A program made the translations under genes and the position numbers. 64,000 nt of DNA, taken from assembly GCA_017163975.1 (NCBI GenBank), contig JAFFSR010000227.1:5198501-5262500 (forward strand). The letters run 5' to 3'. A model generated the notes under the pieces. That model worked only from the letters and a program-made list of their open reading frames with translations, was not told where the DNA came from and ran no database searches. This DNA is from Anastatus disparis. Taxonomy: Eukaryota; Arthropoda; Insecta; Hymenoptera; Eupelmidae. Within the stretch, counting starts at the first letter, position 1. Each line of letters opens with the position of its first letter. Shown here one piece after another: positions 1 through 12,600 of the stretch.

Positions 1-1818
1 CGTTTTCGATAAAAAGAATATTTATAGCTTGTTTCCTACGATATAAAGTGCGAGCATGCATTTTTTTTAGTTTTCTTTTTTATTAACGTTTCTTATTGAG
101 CGACTTTGATATAAAATTTATTGTAGTTTTTAGGATATTTTCACGTTTTGTAAATAAAAGCATAATGAAAAAAAATTTTTTACATTGTAAAGAATTGTTT
201 TGTATAAGAAAACATAAATTTAATTTAAAAACTCTTGTAAATTTTTACAAAGCTATTTATAAACAATTTCATGAAATTACAAGATTTGCATACTAAGAAG
301 CATGTTCACTATGATTTTTTATATTCCTAATTTTAATTTTTAAAACTTTTAAGTCGTACTGGCGAGATAAATCGATCTTTTTTTTAATTAATTTCGTATG
401 TATGTTATTTTCTACCATGTGATTTAATATGAATTGTAGAAAGTGAGCGAATGTGTTAGAAAAGAAACTTCAAGTGAGTCTAAGAAAACGTCGTTGTACA
501 AAAATTCATTATAAATAAATCTTTTAAAAGTTTAAACGATTTCCGTGTTTACTTATTTATTTCACATTAATCCTTTTTATTTCAAAATTTTTCATAGCAT
601 GATATCATCCAAACTGTAAATACTTTAAAACATAGATGTAAAAAAAGCCTATTATACCTAAACGATTAAGACTGCAGCAATTTAAGATATGAACTTTTTG
701 ATAAGAATGAAATTCAAAGTTTCCTTTCTATTGGCATGCATCCAAAAAATAATTTTGAAACTTTCGAATCATGAAATTTATCTACTTCAGAAAAATTAAA
801 AGTTTTAAAAAATCGAATAATTTTTTTTCACTAATAACGCAATATAAAGTGAAATATTTTGAAATTATAGTTGCAGAGTTATATATATGCATTTATTAAA
901 TCGTACTAATTAGTAAAAATAAAGAAAGGTCTATGTAAGCATAGAAATAAATTTAAATCAAAGTTTTTTTATATCCCTTTACATTGTATATTTACTTTAT
1001 GTATGTAAAGTAAACAAATGGTTGATAACTTTTTCTATTTATTTTTGTTTATTTATTTAAATATCAAACGAACAAATTGTCCAATGCAAAAAAAGTATAA
1101 ATAATAACAAGTTCTATGTGTTTTTAAAAATTTCTGTTGATGTATCAAAATAAATCATAAAGAACACACAATTGCATCAACAACAAGAAAAAAATTATCA
1201 TTAAAATCAATAAACTTTAAAAAGTAAAACAAGAATCTTCAAACATGACCATCTATCACGACATTAACTATCACAATAAAAAAAAAAAGTACGATAAACT
1301 TTTCTCTCTATAAAAGTTCTTTCGATAAACGAACAAGCGAAAAGTTTTAGCTACTTATAACAAGCGCAAAAGAAACCATTATTATACACTGGATGCTAAA
1401 TTTAAAACCTTGCCTTCAGAAAACGTCAAACAAGCTTGTGTCATGCTGGCAATCAAAAAATTTTCTCCACTTTTTAAACTTTTTTAGCAAAATAAGCCTT
1501 TTACTCTCTTTTTCTCTCTCACACACGCGATAAAAAGTAAATTAAAGCTCTTCTTACATAATAGAAGTTTACGCGCCTATTTGAATGACGTGTTATTCTC
1601 TCCTAAAAGAAGTAAAAAAAAAAGGTACTATAATTCGCGGCGTGCCTATATACTTTATGCCGAAATATCGATCAAACTGAAACGTACATGTAGAGATCAC
1701 CTTAGCAGCAAGGCTTTATGTATACAAACTGTACATTATTAGGTATACAAATAGACAGTACCTTTTTCACCAAAGACTTTGAAAATAGAGAAAAGAGAGA
1801 TGAGAGTTTAGTTCAGTC
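1..1818. other. Intergenic sequence upstream of Naam
   Basis: No coding exon was recognised. The sequence is very AT-rich with poly-A/poly-T runs. The 66-codon open frame near 96-296 has no family resemblance and looks like chance. The last 200 bases are slightly less AT-rich and hold a TATATAC stretch near 1648, so the promoter and 5' UTR of the downstream nicotinamidase probably lie here. That is inference from position. Confidence 0.5.
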
Positions 1819-4800
1819 ATGGACGCGTGTTTTGCCGCATTCGACAAGGATCAGGATGGTTTTCTCTCTATTGATGAATTCGAACTGATTTGCAAAGCGC
1901 TCTTTAGAAATGATAGAGGCAAAGTTTATACACTGGAAGAGGATCGGTTGAGAGATATTTTTGATATATTTGATACTGATGGTAATGGTTTTATCGACAA
2001 AAAGGAATTCGAGGTATGTAGTTTTGTAAATAAGATGAAAATGCGCACTTTCAATATGATTTTGTAATTATTAATTTTGCGGGATTTTATTTTTCATAAT
2101 TAAAGAAAACATTGTTATTTAGTGTTTTTTACCTAATACTTATATTTGAAATTTTAAATAAAAAAAAGATTTTTATTTTCAGTACAGTATGATCATAATG
2201 CATTTTTAATTACACAATAATATTTTAATTATTTAAAAAAATTTTATTATAGAATTTTCAGTTTTACTTAAGTGAGAAAAATATTTTTAATTTATAACCA
2301 TAAATTATTACTATAATTGATTCAATTAATTTTATGAAAATATTTTTAAATAATTGTGTATGAATTTTCGTTATTAATTTTAGTGCATTCTATTTAAAGA
2401 AAATATCCACGTAATTCAATAATTTGATTTAAATGTAATGTTAATAATTAATATGACAATTTAATTTCACTATTAATAAATTATTAAATAAAAATAGTAA
2501 ACTATTTATTTATGAAATTTTGTTTTGCAATATTAAGTTAAATGACTATCCAAAATTAATTTTCAATAATATATGACGATTCAAAAATAATTTTCAATAT
2601 TATAGATTTGTATATTCAATATGGATTTTGTCTTTTTGTGAAACGTATCATTTTTTATAATTATTTAAAATATTTTCAAAGATAAATATTTTTTTTCTTA
2701 TTAAAAAAAAAATTTATTATTTACGTATCGTATTTGTACAAAAAAATTTGTATTAAATTCGTGCTATGAAACATATGACATATGCAAGGATTGCGGATTG
2801 ATTGGTATACATAGCATTTATTCTGACGTAGTATTATAACTTCTTCACACGATAAGTCATAATGACGTCATCGCTCACCTCAGCTTATAACACCGATATA
2901 ATTTTATATACTTCATAACGACATGAAAGTGAAAAACTAATAATAGAATCGAATAAAATATTCTCAATCAACTTTTTTTTATTATTTCTATAATTATCAT
3001 CGTTATAATGGTAAATCATTTTTAGTCTTTGATTTTTTGAAAAAATTCTTATTATGATTTTAACTATTTAAATAATTTTCAATTTCTTAATATTTCGTAT
3101 TTATTATATATTAAAGTTGATTATTTATTTAAACAAATAAAATAGTGATATTTAAAAAATCCAATTAAATAACGTTATTATAATATTTTGAACTTATTCA
3201 ATAAAAATAATATAAAAAAATCAATTATCGATTAAACTCGATCGAGCGCTATTAAGTAGAATGCGTCCGTGAAAAGTCAGACGATAAAAATACACTTTAT
3301 CATCAATCAATCATTTTAAAGTTCGTTTAAAAAAACTTTTTATTGCCCCGAATATAGCTGTGTTGGAATCGATGGATCAAAGTATGTACGAGACCAAAAA
3401 GTGCCTTCTTAGTTGTGGACGTGCAAAACGACTTTATATCTGGCTCGTTGAACATTAAAAAGTGCGCTGCTCGTCACGATGGCTCGGAAGTTATTGAACC
3501 TATAAACAAACTTTTAGACAGCGTATCGTTTGACGCTGTATTTTATTCGCTAGACTGGCATCCCGTCGATCATGTATCTTTCATTGATAATCTACATTTA
3601 AGGTACGTTTCGATGGTAAAATAGTAAAATGATAAAGTTTTTGAAGTTATCAATATGTGATAAACTAATATTTATACTATTAAGTAAGAATAAACCAAAA
3701 AATATATTACTGATTTTGTTTTGGGTGTATTTATTTAAATATTTTTAACATTTGAAAGAAATGATAAATCTACTATTCCTTAGAGATCAATTTATCTTGA
3801 TCCTTAATACCATATAATATGCACACATATATTATGCACTTAGGCTAAAGGGATTAAATTTTTAAAATTTACGATACTCCAAGGAGTCGTTATCTCAATT
3901 TACAAGCTTTGATTTTTCGAATGTGTACTGTAATATATGATATTCGTGTTATATCAATAAAATCAAGGTCATAATAAATATGCAAAACTTTAAAATCAAA
4001 TGTCTTGCGATATTATTTTGAAAACCGCGAATGAAAGTTGAAATTCTAATTTTGCGCACGTGAATTTTTAAGTACTGCACGAAAAAATAAAATTAAGCAT
4101 GCAATTCATAAAACTTTTATTATATCAATTGCATGAAAATACAATTAAAAAAAGGAAATGGAAATATGATTAAATTTAAAAAGAAAAATTTAAATTTATT
4201 TACCTTGACACAGAGCTTTAAGGGATGTTAAGTATCGATATTACAATCCTCTAAAATTTTATTTCTAATTCAAAATTTTTTTAAAAATATCTTTGTATTT
4301 TTCACCCTTTAACTTCAAGTAGTAAAAAGCTTGACATAAATATTTCTAAAAATTTAAGTACATTATAATATATATTTATGAATAATTCCTTTTTAATTTT
4401 TCAGAGAACTAGATGAATCCAGTAGTATCCGTAAAGACGAGGCACGAGTTTACGATACAGTGACATTTAAAGGTCCGCCACTGTTAAAGCAACGTTTATG
4501 GCCCCGTCATTGCGTGCAAGACACATGGGGCGCTGAATTGCACAAAGATTTAAAAATACTCGACGGTAGTGTAAAAGTATACAAAGGTACAAATCCCGAA
4601 GTGGATTCGTACTCGGTATTTTGGGACAACAAAAAATTGACCGAAACAACATTGTCATCGCAATTGCAAGAGCGAGGTGTTACGGATATTTACGTATGCG
4701 GTGTTGCTTACGACGTGTGCGTCGGTGCAACAGCGTTGGACGCGATAACAAGTGGTTATCGTACGATATTACTCGACGACTGTTGTCGCGGCGTTGATTT

Positions 4801-5002
4801 AGTTGATATCGAAAAGACTAAAACAAGTGTTATTAGCAGGCACGGCGTTATCATAACATCGAGCCAAGTTAAGGCGATGGTTGAGGGTAGAGATCGCAGA
4901 CCTGAATTAGGATATAAATTAGCGATGGAGATTAAAAAAAGTAAAAGGCCTAAAGATAATTTAGAGACGGAAATTACTAAAATTGAAGATGAAGAACCAT
5001 AA
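1819..5002 (+). CDS. Naam: Nicotinamidase with N-terminal EF-hands (three coding exons)
   Basis: Exons 1819-2013, 3358-3602 and 4405-5002 join in phase to give 345 aa. The enzyme hydrolyses nicotinamide to nicotinate and ammonia in NAD salvage. Residues 1-65 carry two EF-hand loops (DKDQDG and DTDGNG), followed by a CWNRWIK linker and an isochorismatase-type hydrolase domain. The expected catalytic triad is visible: Asp86 in VVDVQNDF, Lys207 in VYKGTNPE and Cys252 in GVAYDVCVG. Metal ligands are Asp131 and His133 in LDWHPVDH and His182 in WPRHC. EF-hand plus nicotinamidase is the layout of Drosophila Naam, and the length is close to it. The start has the context TCATGG. The alternating short and 0.8-1.3 kb introns hold only AT-rich sequence. 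The C-terminal tail after residue 325 is Lys/Glu-rich and unconserved. Confidence 0.95.
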
Positions 5003-6440
5003 GATTTATGGTTTCGTTGTACAGTTATATAGAGATTTTAAAATTATTATATGTTAAAATTTATTGAGTTTTTTTCTCCCCGTGGACAAAGGGAAATTAT
5101 TTCTTTTAAACCAGTGTATAGTCTTCCAAATTTATTATTTAATTTAATAAATAATTTATAGAATGAAAATTTGTAATATGAAAAATAAATACAAAAGTAT
5201 ATATAATTATTGTTAAATTTGATTAATAATGATTTTTATGTATATTTAATTTATACTATTATTTAAAAATTGTTAAATATTGCGTGATTTGAAATTTATT
5301 TCAAGTCTTGTTTTCAATGTTATTCTAACTAAATTACGAGAATCAATATAAATTGTAATGTAATGAAAAGTTTGAAGGTTTGACTTGTGATGATCCGCAG
5401 GGAGATTCGCAAATACGAGAGTACATTTAATGAAATATACGTAAATAATGTTGTTATATTACAATTTCATGTAAATATGAAATTTTAGATGAAAAGTTGT
5501 AAATTTTCAGAGTTTATGAATAAAGATTTATCTTTAAAAATTAAATTTTTTATTCATTAACACTAAGGTAGTTTTACAATCTCATACCCAAAGTTTTCAC
5601 ATAAGAGGATTAAAAAACTTCGTTTTCATAAGAATAATTCACAATTTTCTCCAAGTTCAAAACAAAAATTTTTTTACATTTTTTGAATATTTAAGAAAAT
5701 AAAATAAAAATTAATTTCAATAAATTTTTTTTACAAATAATATAATATTTTACTTTTGTGAAGCAAAGTATCTGTTTTATCGACTTAGTAAATTTTTAAA
5801 AAATCAATGTTTTATTTATAAAGTTTTTTAACATCGCTTGATTAACTGTTGCGGACAGAAATTTATAATACATCATATTTTTAATATCAATTAATTTTCA
5901 AAAACAAAATTTCTATCTCATAACATCATATTTCAAAAGCGATCAATTATAAAATACGTAATAAAATATCAAATTTATCTGAAATCCGTTTAATTTTTTT
6001 AACAATACTTTTGCATTATGTACAACTCAATTTTTTGTAAATAGTAAAATGTTCTTTAATTATATTGATGATGATAACAATGAAGATGGAAACAAAATGA
6101 TAATCATCATAATTACGATTCTAATATTTATGGTACAAACAATGATGGTACTTATTTTAAAATACAGACTTGACTAATAGAACTAAAAAAAATATGTTTC
6201 ATTTTTGAATAAATATTGTACAAACTGAAACTAATATCAAAATTTTATCTTTTAAATTAGAATATTTCTTAGAACATGACCTGTAGATTATTGACTTTTA
6301 AGCTTGAGCAATATTTAAGTAATCATAACGTAAATATCATTTGCAAAAAAGTTAAATAAAAAATCGATCTTGCAGGATCATTTTTCTTAACTTGATTTTT
6401 TGTAGAATGTATAAATTAATAGCGCGTGAAACAAACTACT
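5003..6440. other. Convergent intergenic region
   Basis: This lies between the 3' ends of Naam (+) and the DUF2358 gene (-). It should hold both 3' UTRs. I see only AT-rich sequence, with no open frame of note and no RNA gene. Confidence 0.5.
5184..5189 (+). promoter_or_regulatory. Probable polyadenylation signal of Naam
   Basis: An AATAAA lies 182 bases after the Naam stop codon. In such AT-rich DNA the hexamer occurs often by chance, so only position supports it. Confidence 0.35.
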
Positions 6441-8111
6441 TCAATCAAGACTTGAGAATGTAAGCTGTTGTGCCAATTTTGTTGGTATAATAGGCTTTGG
6501 TTTTACTTCAGCATTTTCATCTGGCATCATTTTTTCAATAACATGCCTGAATACTCGTCCATCCTCTCCAACGTAAAAAATAGAAAAGCCATCGAGCCAA
6601 CTGCAATTAATAAAATCAATATAAGTTTATATTTATGAATGACAATATAAAAAAAGTAAGTGAAAATTTACACTTCTTGCTCTTTGAGAGCTTCTCGTAT
6701 CTTCCAAAATTTAAATTTCCAAAAGTTAAAGATGACTTTCATTCCAGTAATTCCATTTACACGCCAGCGTACTCTAATAGTGTTGTCTTGAGGATGCTTT
6801 GTTATTTTTAGAATTTCTAATTTAATGTATGCATATTTTAAATGTCCGGCTAATCTAATAAATGACAGTGCTTTCATATAATTGAATACACCCCTAAAAT
6901 TAATAATTTAAATTATTATTTTAATTTATTGAATTTAAATTAAAGATGACTTTTTTTTTATAAATATTACTAACTTGGTTCTCGTTCCTCTGATATTATT
7001 TATGAATTCTAAGTCAGGATGATAAATTCTATAATCTTGAGATTTAGAAAAAAAATTTGGTAACTAGAATTTAAAATAAAAATATCTTTATATATTCATA
7101 TTTGCTTATTGAGATTTAATATTGATAAATTTTATGTAAAATATATATAAAATAACTTACATCTGCACTTAATGTTTTGTAAATATGTTCAAGTTCTTCT
7201 AAAGATGGTTTTCTCTCATCGCTTGATTTTTTATCGGACGATGGATCTATAACCTTTTCTTTAACATTTCTTGATACAGATAACAAGAAGTTTTTGGTTT
7301 CGTCTTTGGTATTTGTATCGGTAGATATTATATTTGCCTGGTGATTTGTATAAATCCAATTTTCCCCTTGTAAATTATCATTCTCAAATGATTTTAGACT
7401 ATCAAAATGAATTAATTGGTCTCTCATTAAATTCATATGAGAAAGTCGAGTAATCTCATGAGGGAGTAATTCATAATTTTCATCATTTGGAAGCTGACCA
7501 ATTATATCTTCCTTAATGTTATCGATTCTATAATCATCGAGTAGACAATAAACTCGTGCAGATGAATTTTGTGGATGTGTGTGATATGATAAATCTTTGG
7601 AAACATTTGATAGCTTATTATAATCTTCTTTAGTGTCAGCAGATAAGCTCAATGGCACTTTAGATCCCAAAAACTAGAAAAATAAAATATTTCTATTAAC
7701 TACCATATTGTCATGAAATTTAACTGACAGCTCATGATTAAAAATAAAAATGAAAAACAACATGTCAAATTTCATCAACGTCGTTCTAATTTCCATTATG
7801 TAAGAGTAGTTTATTGGTTTTCGACCGGCTTTAACAGCGACGTGTTAGTAACCAACTACACAATACACGTGTTATATGTGTAATTGTGTTAGTAAAGAAA
7901 AGATACATCGATATACTAAGAAAATCTTTACATAAGAAATAAATGAAAATTAATAAATTACCTCTGTTAAAAATGTTGATGTAGTAGCAGGCTGCACGTG
8001 TTTCGGCAATTGCCGGCAATTAAATCTACGAACTGTACATCCTTGAGCACTTGTCACGATTGTAGGAACGTATCTACTGTTACTTGTGATACTTCTTATA
8101 CAAAATGACAT
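6441..8111 (-). CDS. C6orf136-like DUF2358 protein, probably mitochondrial (five exons)
   Basis: Exons in transcript order are 8111-7962, 7673-7161, 7063-6975, 6893-6672 and 6600-6441. All junctions are in phase and give 377 aa. The C-terminal third matches the family of human C6orf136 (DUF2358): a YRIYHPDLEF segment, then LEILKITKHPQD, VRWRVNGITG and a WLDGFSIFYVGEDG end. Biochemical function of this family is not established. The first 50 residues are rich in Arg, Ser and Thr and lack acidic residues until the last, which fits a mitochondrial presequence (inference). Residues 51-220, from exon 2, are acidic and low in conservation. The start ATG is the only one in exon 1. Confidence 0.88.
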
Positions 8112-9662
8112 TTTACTTTACTCGTTTTATAGAGAAGAATTTACCATGAATTCTCTCTTTCGCTTTAATCGATTTTTTTTATTTAAAACTTTATTTCGTA
8201 ACTATAACGTTTTTTCGATTTCGTCTCTCGAGAGTATATAATATTAAATCGTTACTAATTTAACACCTTTTAACACTTTATACTATTTTCGTTATTATTA
8301 GAGACAGCTGACCAGCAGCAGCGCTCACCGGATTATATTATATTTTCGGGCTTTAATTTGAGGTTAGAATACTACTTTATTATTGTGAGTGTCGATAGAT
8401 ATTATTGCGCTGCTTAAAAAGACTACAAAATGTAAAGGTAAAAAGGAGAATTGAAGGGGAACACTACATATAGTACAATATTACATATCGATCAGTACAA
8501 AAACTACAGTAGCTATGCTAGCATATATCTAGAATTTTCAACAAATGGCAAAAATTTTGCAGAGCTAGGCTGCAGACAACATTTGATTTAGCAAGTGACT
8601 AAAAGGTGGCAGCAAACGTGCAAAATTTGAATCAACGAAGTTTTTTTATTTAAAGATTTGAATAACTTTTTTTATTTAAAAATGAAAAAAAAAACGTTTT
8701 TTTAAATAGAATTTAATATTTTTATGAAAATAGGTTTTTACAAATTACTTAATAATAGTACATTACTCATTATTAAAGAATCTAAACTTCATATTATGAT
8801 TTCATATCAATAATTATTACATCACTATCAAAGAATCCTTTGTCGACAAATAATTATTCATGCTTTTTGAGCTAAAATAAACTTAATATTATAAATTCTT
8901 TTGATCAATTAAAAGAAAATAATATTTCACTAAAATTAATCTTTTATTTTGTAAAGCAGGTTTTAATCATGCAAAGAACTTAAAATTTTACTTTGTTAAC
9001 AAAATGTTTATATGAATTTTATAAAATTTAGAATATTAACAATCTTTATTACTTATTACATCATTACAACTTTAACAAACATAATTTTACCAATATTTAA
9101 AAAAAAATAATTTGGCTTTAGAAAGTATTAATTTATTAAAAGTTTAATATTTTATTCCTATTTAAATGAAAAATCAATAATTCATATATGCAAAAGGAAA
9201 AATTGAGGAATTTGATGTATTGCATAAAATCTTTTATTTCTCATCATTTTATCAGAATGACAAATTCTTGGTTACAAGCATTTTTTTTTTGTATTTTGTT
9301 GTAATATTATTGTTAATAACCAATAAACAACAAGTAATAAAATAATGTTCTCTGTAAAATCTGTAATATCTCTAGTCGTTCTAACATTACCAATTATTCA
9401 TCTTTTTTTTTTTTGGCGCTTCCTGCACGCAAACACATGCGTGCTTCCAAGAGCATTATATTACATTTATTTATTTTCAAATATATATTTCGCTTTACAA
9501 TTGTGTAAAATTATTTATCCAAATCTTTATTTCCTCATCAACAATACCGCAGGACCAAAATAGTGTATATAACAACAAAATTATCATTTTTTTTTTTTTT
9601 CATTTGGTAGTATGATGTGTCGTTGTACGTTATTTGATGCGAGGGCGATTATCTTTTATTTT
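8112..9662. other. Intergenic region between DUF2358 gene and SLC7 gene
   Basis: The first 250 bases, including a GC-richer patch near 8305-8330, probably form the promoter of the DUF2358 gene. The rest should include the 3' UTR of the SLC7 transporter. The 72-codon plus-strand open frame at 9345-9563 is hydrophobic by composition, has no recognisable family and is treated as chance. Confidence 0.45.
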
Positions 9663-12600
9663 CTAATCGAAAGCAGCAGCGGTCGGTGCCACCTCGAGCA
9701 GCATTTGAAGAAAAGCATTCACTCCTTCTGCAAGCATAATTAAAAATTATTGGATATGTAATAATTTGGTTCAATCTCGTATTTTAAATAACGGAATTCT
9801 TTTATCACTTAAACTTTTATTTTATTGGAAAAAGCTTTGTAAAGAGGCACTGTAAAACTCAAAATCAATTTTCAGAAGAGCATCAAAAAGTTTTAAAAAG
9901 GATGAAATTCCAATGATAAAAGTTATATAATTTCGATTCAATATAACATAAATCTGTTTTAAACTATTTACTCTTTCATGAAAAAAATTGACTTAATACC
10001 AATTTCGAATAAAATTGCTCTAAATTTATATTAATCCAGCTTAAGCTTTGTGAAAAATAGAATTCATCCCGTCTTAAAGATGGATTATCACTTCAAAGTT
10101 ATTATTGTCATTATTTCAGCTAAAAATCCACCATCTCGCGCAAAGTATATATAAAGATAAGAATAAAAATCAATAGCCTCTTAAAACTTACCCATAAACT
10201 TTGGAACGTATCTGTATTTAACAAAAGGGAGGTAGAATAGCATACCAGCTGCGATAAAACAAGCAGCGTACAGGTACTCAATTTGTGGCTTGTCAATAAT
10301 CGGCGCAATGATCAAATAAATTGATATCAATAGTACCAATATAGGTATGACCAATGGACATTTGTATGGTCTTGGATGATTAGGTCGAGTGCGTCTCATG
10401 ACCAATAACGCGAGCATCGCGCCGCCGTAAAATATCCACGCGGTGAACGAGAAAAAGTCAATCAACGAATCAATACTGCCCGACAGTACCATTGTACCGG
10501 CGACCAACGAATGGAATATGAGACCTGGTGCTGGTGTAAATCTACGCACGTGCACGTAACTCAAACAATCCATGAGATGACCCTCGCGAGATGCAGCGAA
10601 ACATAATCTTCCAGCGGCGAATAGGGTGCCATTGGCTGAGCCAAATGTGCTTACAGCTACTGAAAGTGGCATTAACCAAGCCATCACGCCTAGGATACGA
10701 TTGCCGAATGTCTGGTAAAAAAATCAAGAAAAATAGATTCATGAGTTTTGGTTTTATTTTTAAGATTGATTTTAGAGTGGAAAAAAATTAAAGCTCTAAG
10801 AGTGATTTGGATAAGATTTTTATTTTTTATGATTGCGAAATTATTGATAACGTGATCGTTACTATAAAAGAAGAAACTGTAATCTTTCATTATTTTTATT
10901 TTGTTTGAATAAATTATTATTTTTGTATATTAAAAAGATTTAGTTTTTCCTTTTAAAGTTCATAAAATTTTCAGGAATTAAAAGCTAAATAGAAAGTTAA
11001 TTACAATTATATACAAGTAGAAAATAATTGTAGAGTACATTTATAACTAATCGTTAAAAAGTTTTTAATTTTCTTACTATCTATTTAAGTATTGAAATAA
11101 TCTTTCCAACAAAATAATTCATAGAAAGAATACTAATTAAAATAGTTAATAAAAATACATAGTTGATCAGAAAAAATTTTTCAAGTTTTTATTTTATAAT
11201 AATTGTATTAAATATGAATTTTTAAATAATTGCCGAATTATAATATAATTTATTAACTATATCAAGTCACTGTTGGGTGTAGTTGATAGTGTATATTATT
11301 ACAAGATAATTTTTTTAAAATTTTAGCCGACTCAAATGACTAAAAAAATATCAAGGTAACTCTTCAGGTTCAAAAAATTCAGACTTTAGCATAAATGAAC
11401 AAATGATTTTAAATTTGAATTCATTCAATATTCTATATTTTACTTTAAACTCTATTCCTAGCACGTTAAATTACAGTACCGCTCAAAAGTTCGTAAAAAT
11501 TTTTTTTTTTTTTAACTCAACTTCAAACAGCGATATTTCGGAAACGGCTCGATGAATTTGAAAAATCCGGACGGCGTTTGAAAGATCAGACAAAATACTA
11601 TTTTTTTGCGTCCTGCCAAATATTTTTATCTCTTTTTTTAACTCTATTTCTAATGATAGAAAAATTTTTTATTTTTACGAATTTTTAAATTTCAATCAAT
11701 CAAATGTAACTTTTTAAGAAATTGATAAAATTAAAAAATTCGAACGCGTCTGAAAAGTAGAGTAAATTTCCTAAATCTTTATGTTTAATGATTTTTTTGT
11801 ATCTATTTCCTGCGTGTAGCTAAAAATGCGCAGAAATGGAAAGTACAAGAAAATCAGTTTTAGATATGATAATATTTTCCAATATCGCGGGTCTATTTTT
11901 GTTTACATTTCAGCATGTGTTCAAATCTGTAGTTCGTATATACATACGAAGAATCAAATTTGTAAATAACTTTAATTTATTCAAAAAAAGGACACTATCA
12001 TTTTTAATAATTGTGATAAAATTTGTGATAATTTTGTTAAAAGTATACAATACCGTTCGTTAATTCGTAAAAAAAATTTTTTTTTAGAAACTCAACTTCA
12101 AACTGCGATATTTCGGAAATGACTCGATAAATTTTAAAAATCTGGACGGCGTTTAAAAGATTAGACAAAATACTATCTTTTTGTATCTTGCTAATGTAAA
12201 CCAAAATTGACTCGTGACATTGGAAAATATTATCATATCTAAAACTGATTTTCTTGTACTTTCCATTTTTGCGCATTTTTAGCTACACGCAGGAAATAGA
12301 TACAAAAAAATCATCAAACATAAAGATTTAGGAAATTAGCTCTACTTTTCAGTCGCGTTCGAATTTTTTAATTTTATCAATTTCTTAAAAAGTTACATTT
12401 GATTGATTGAAATTTAAAAATTCGTAAAAATAAAAAATTTTTCTATCATTAGAAATAGAGTTAAAAAAAGAGATAAAAATATTTGGCAGGACGCAAAAAA
12501 ATAGTATTTTGTCTGATCTTTCAAACGCCGTCCGGATTTTTCAAATTCATCGAGCCGTTTCCGAAATATCGCCGTTTGAAGTTGAGTTAAAAAAAAAAAA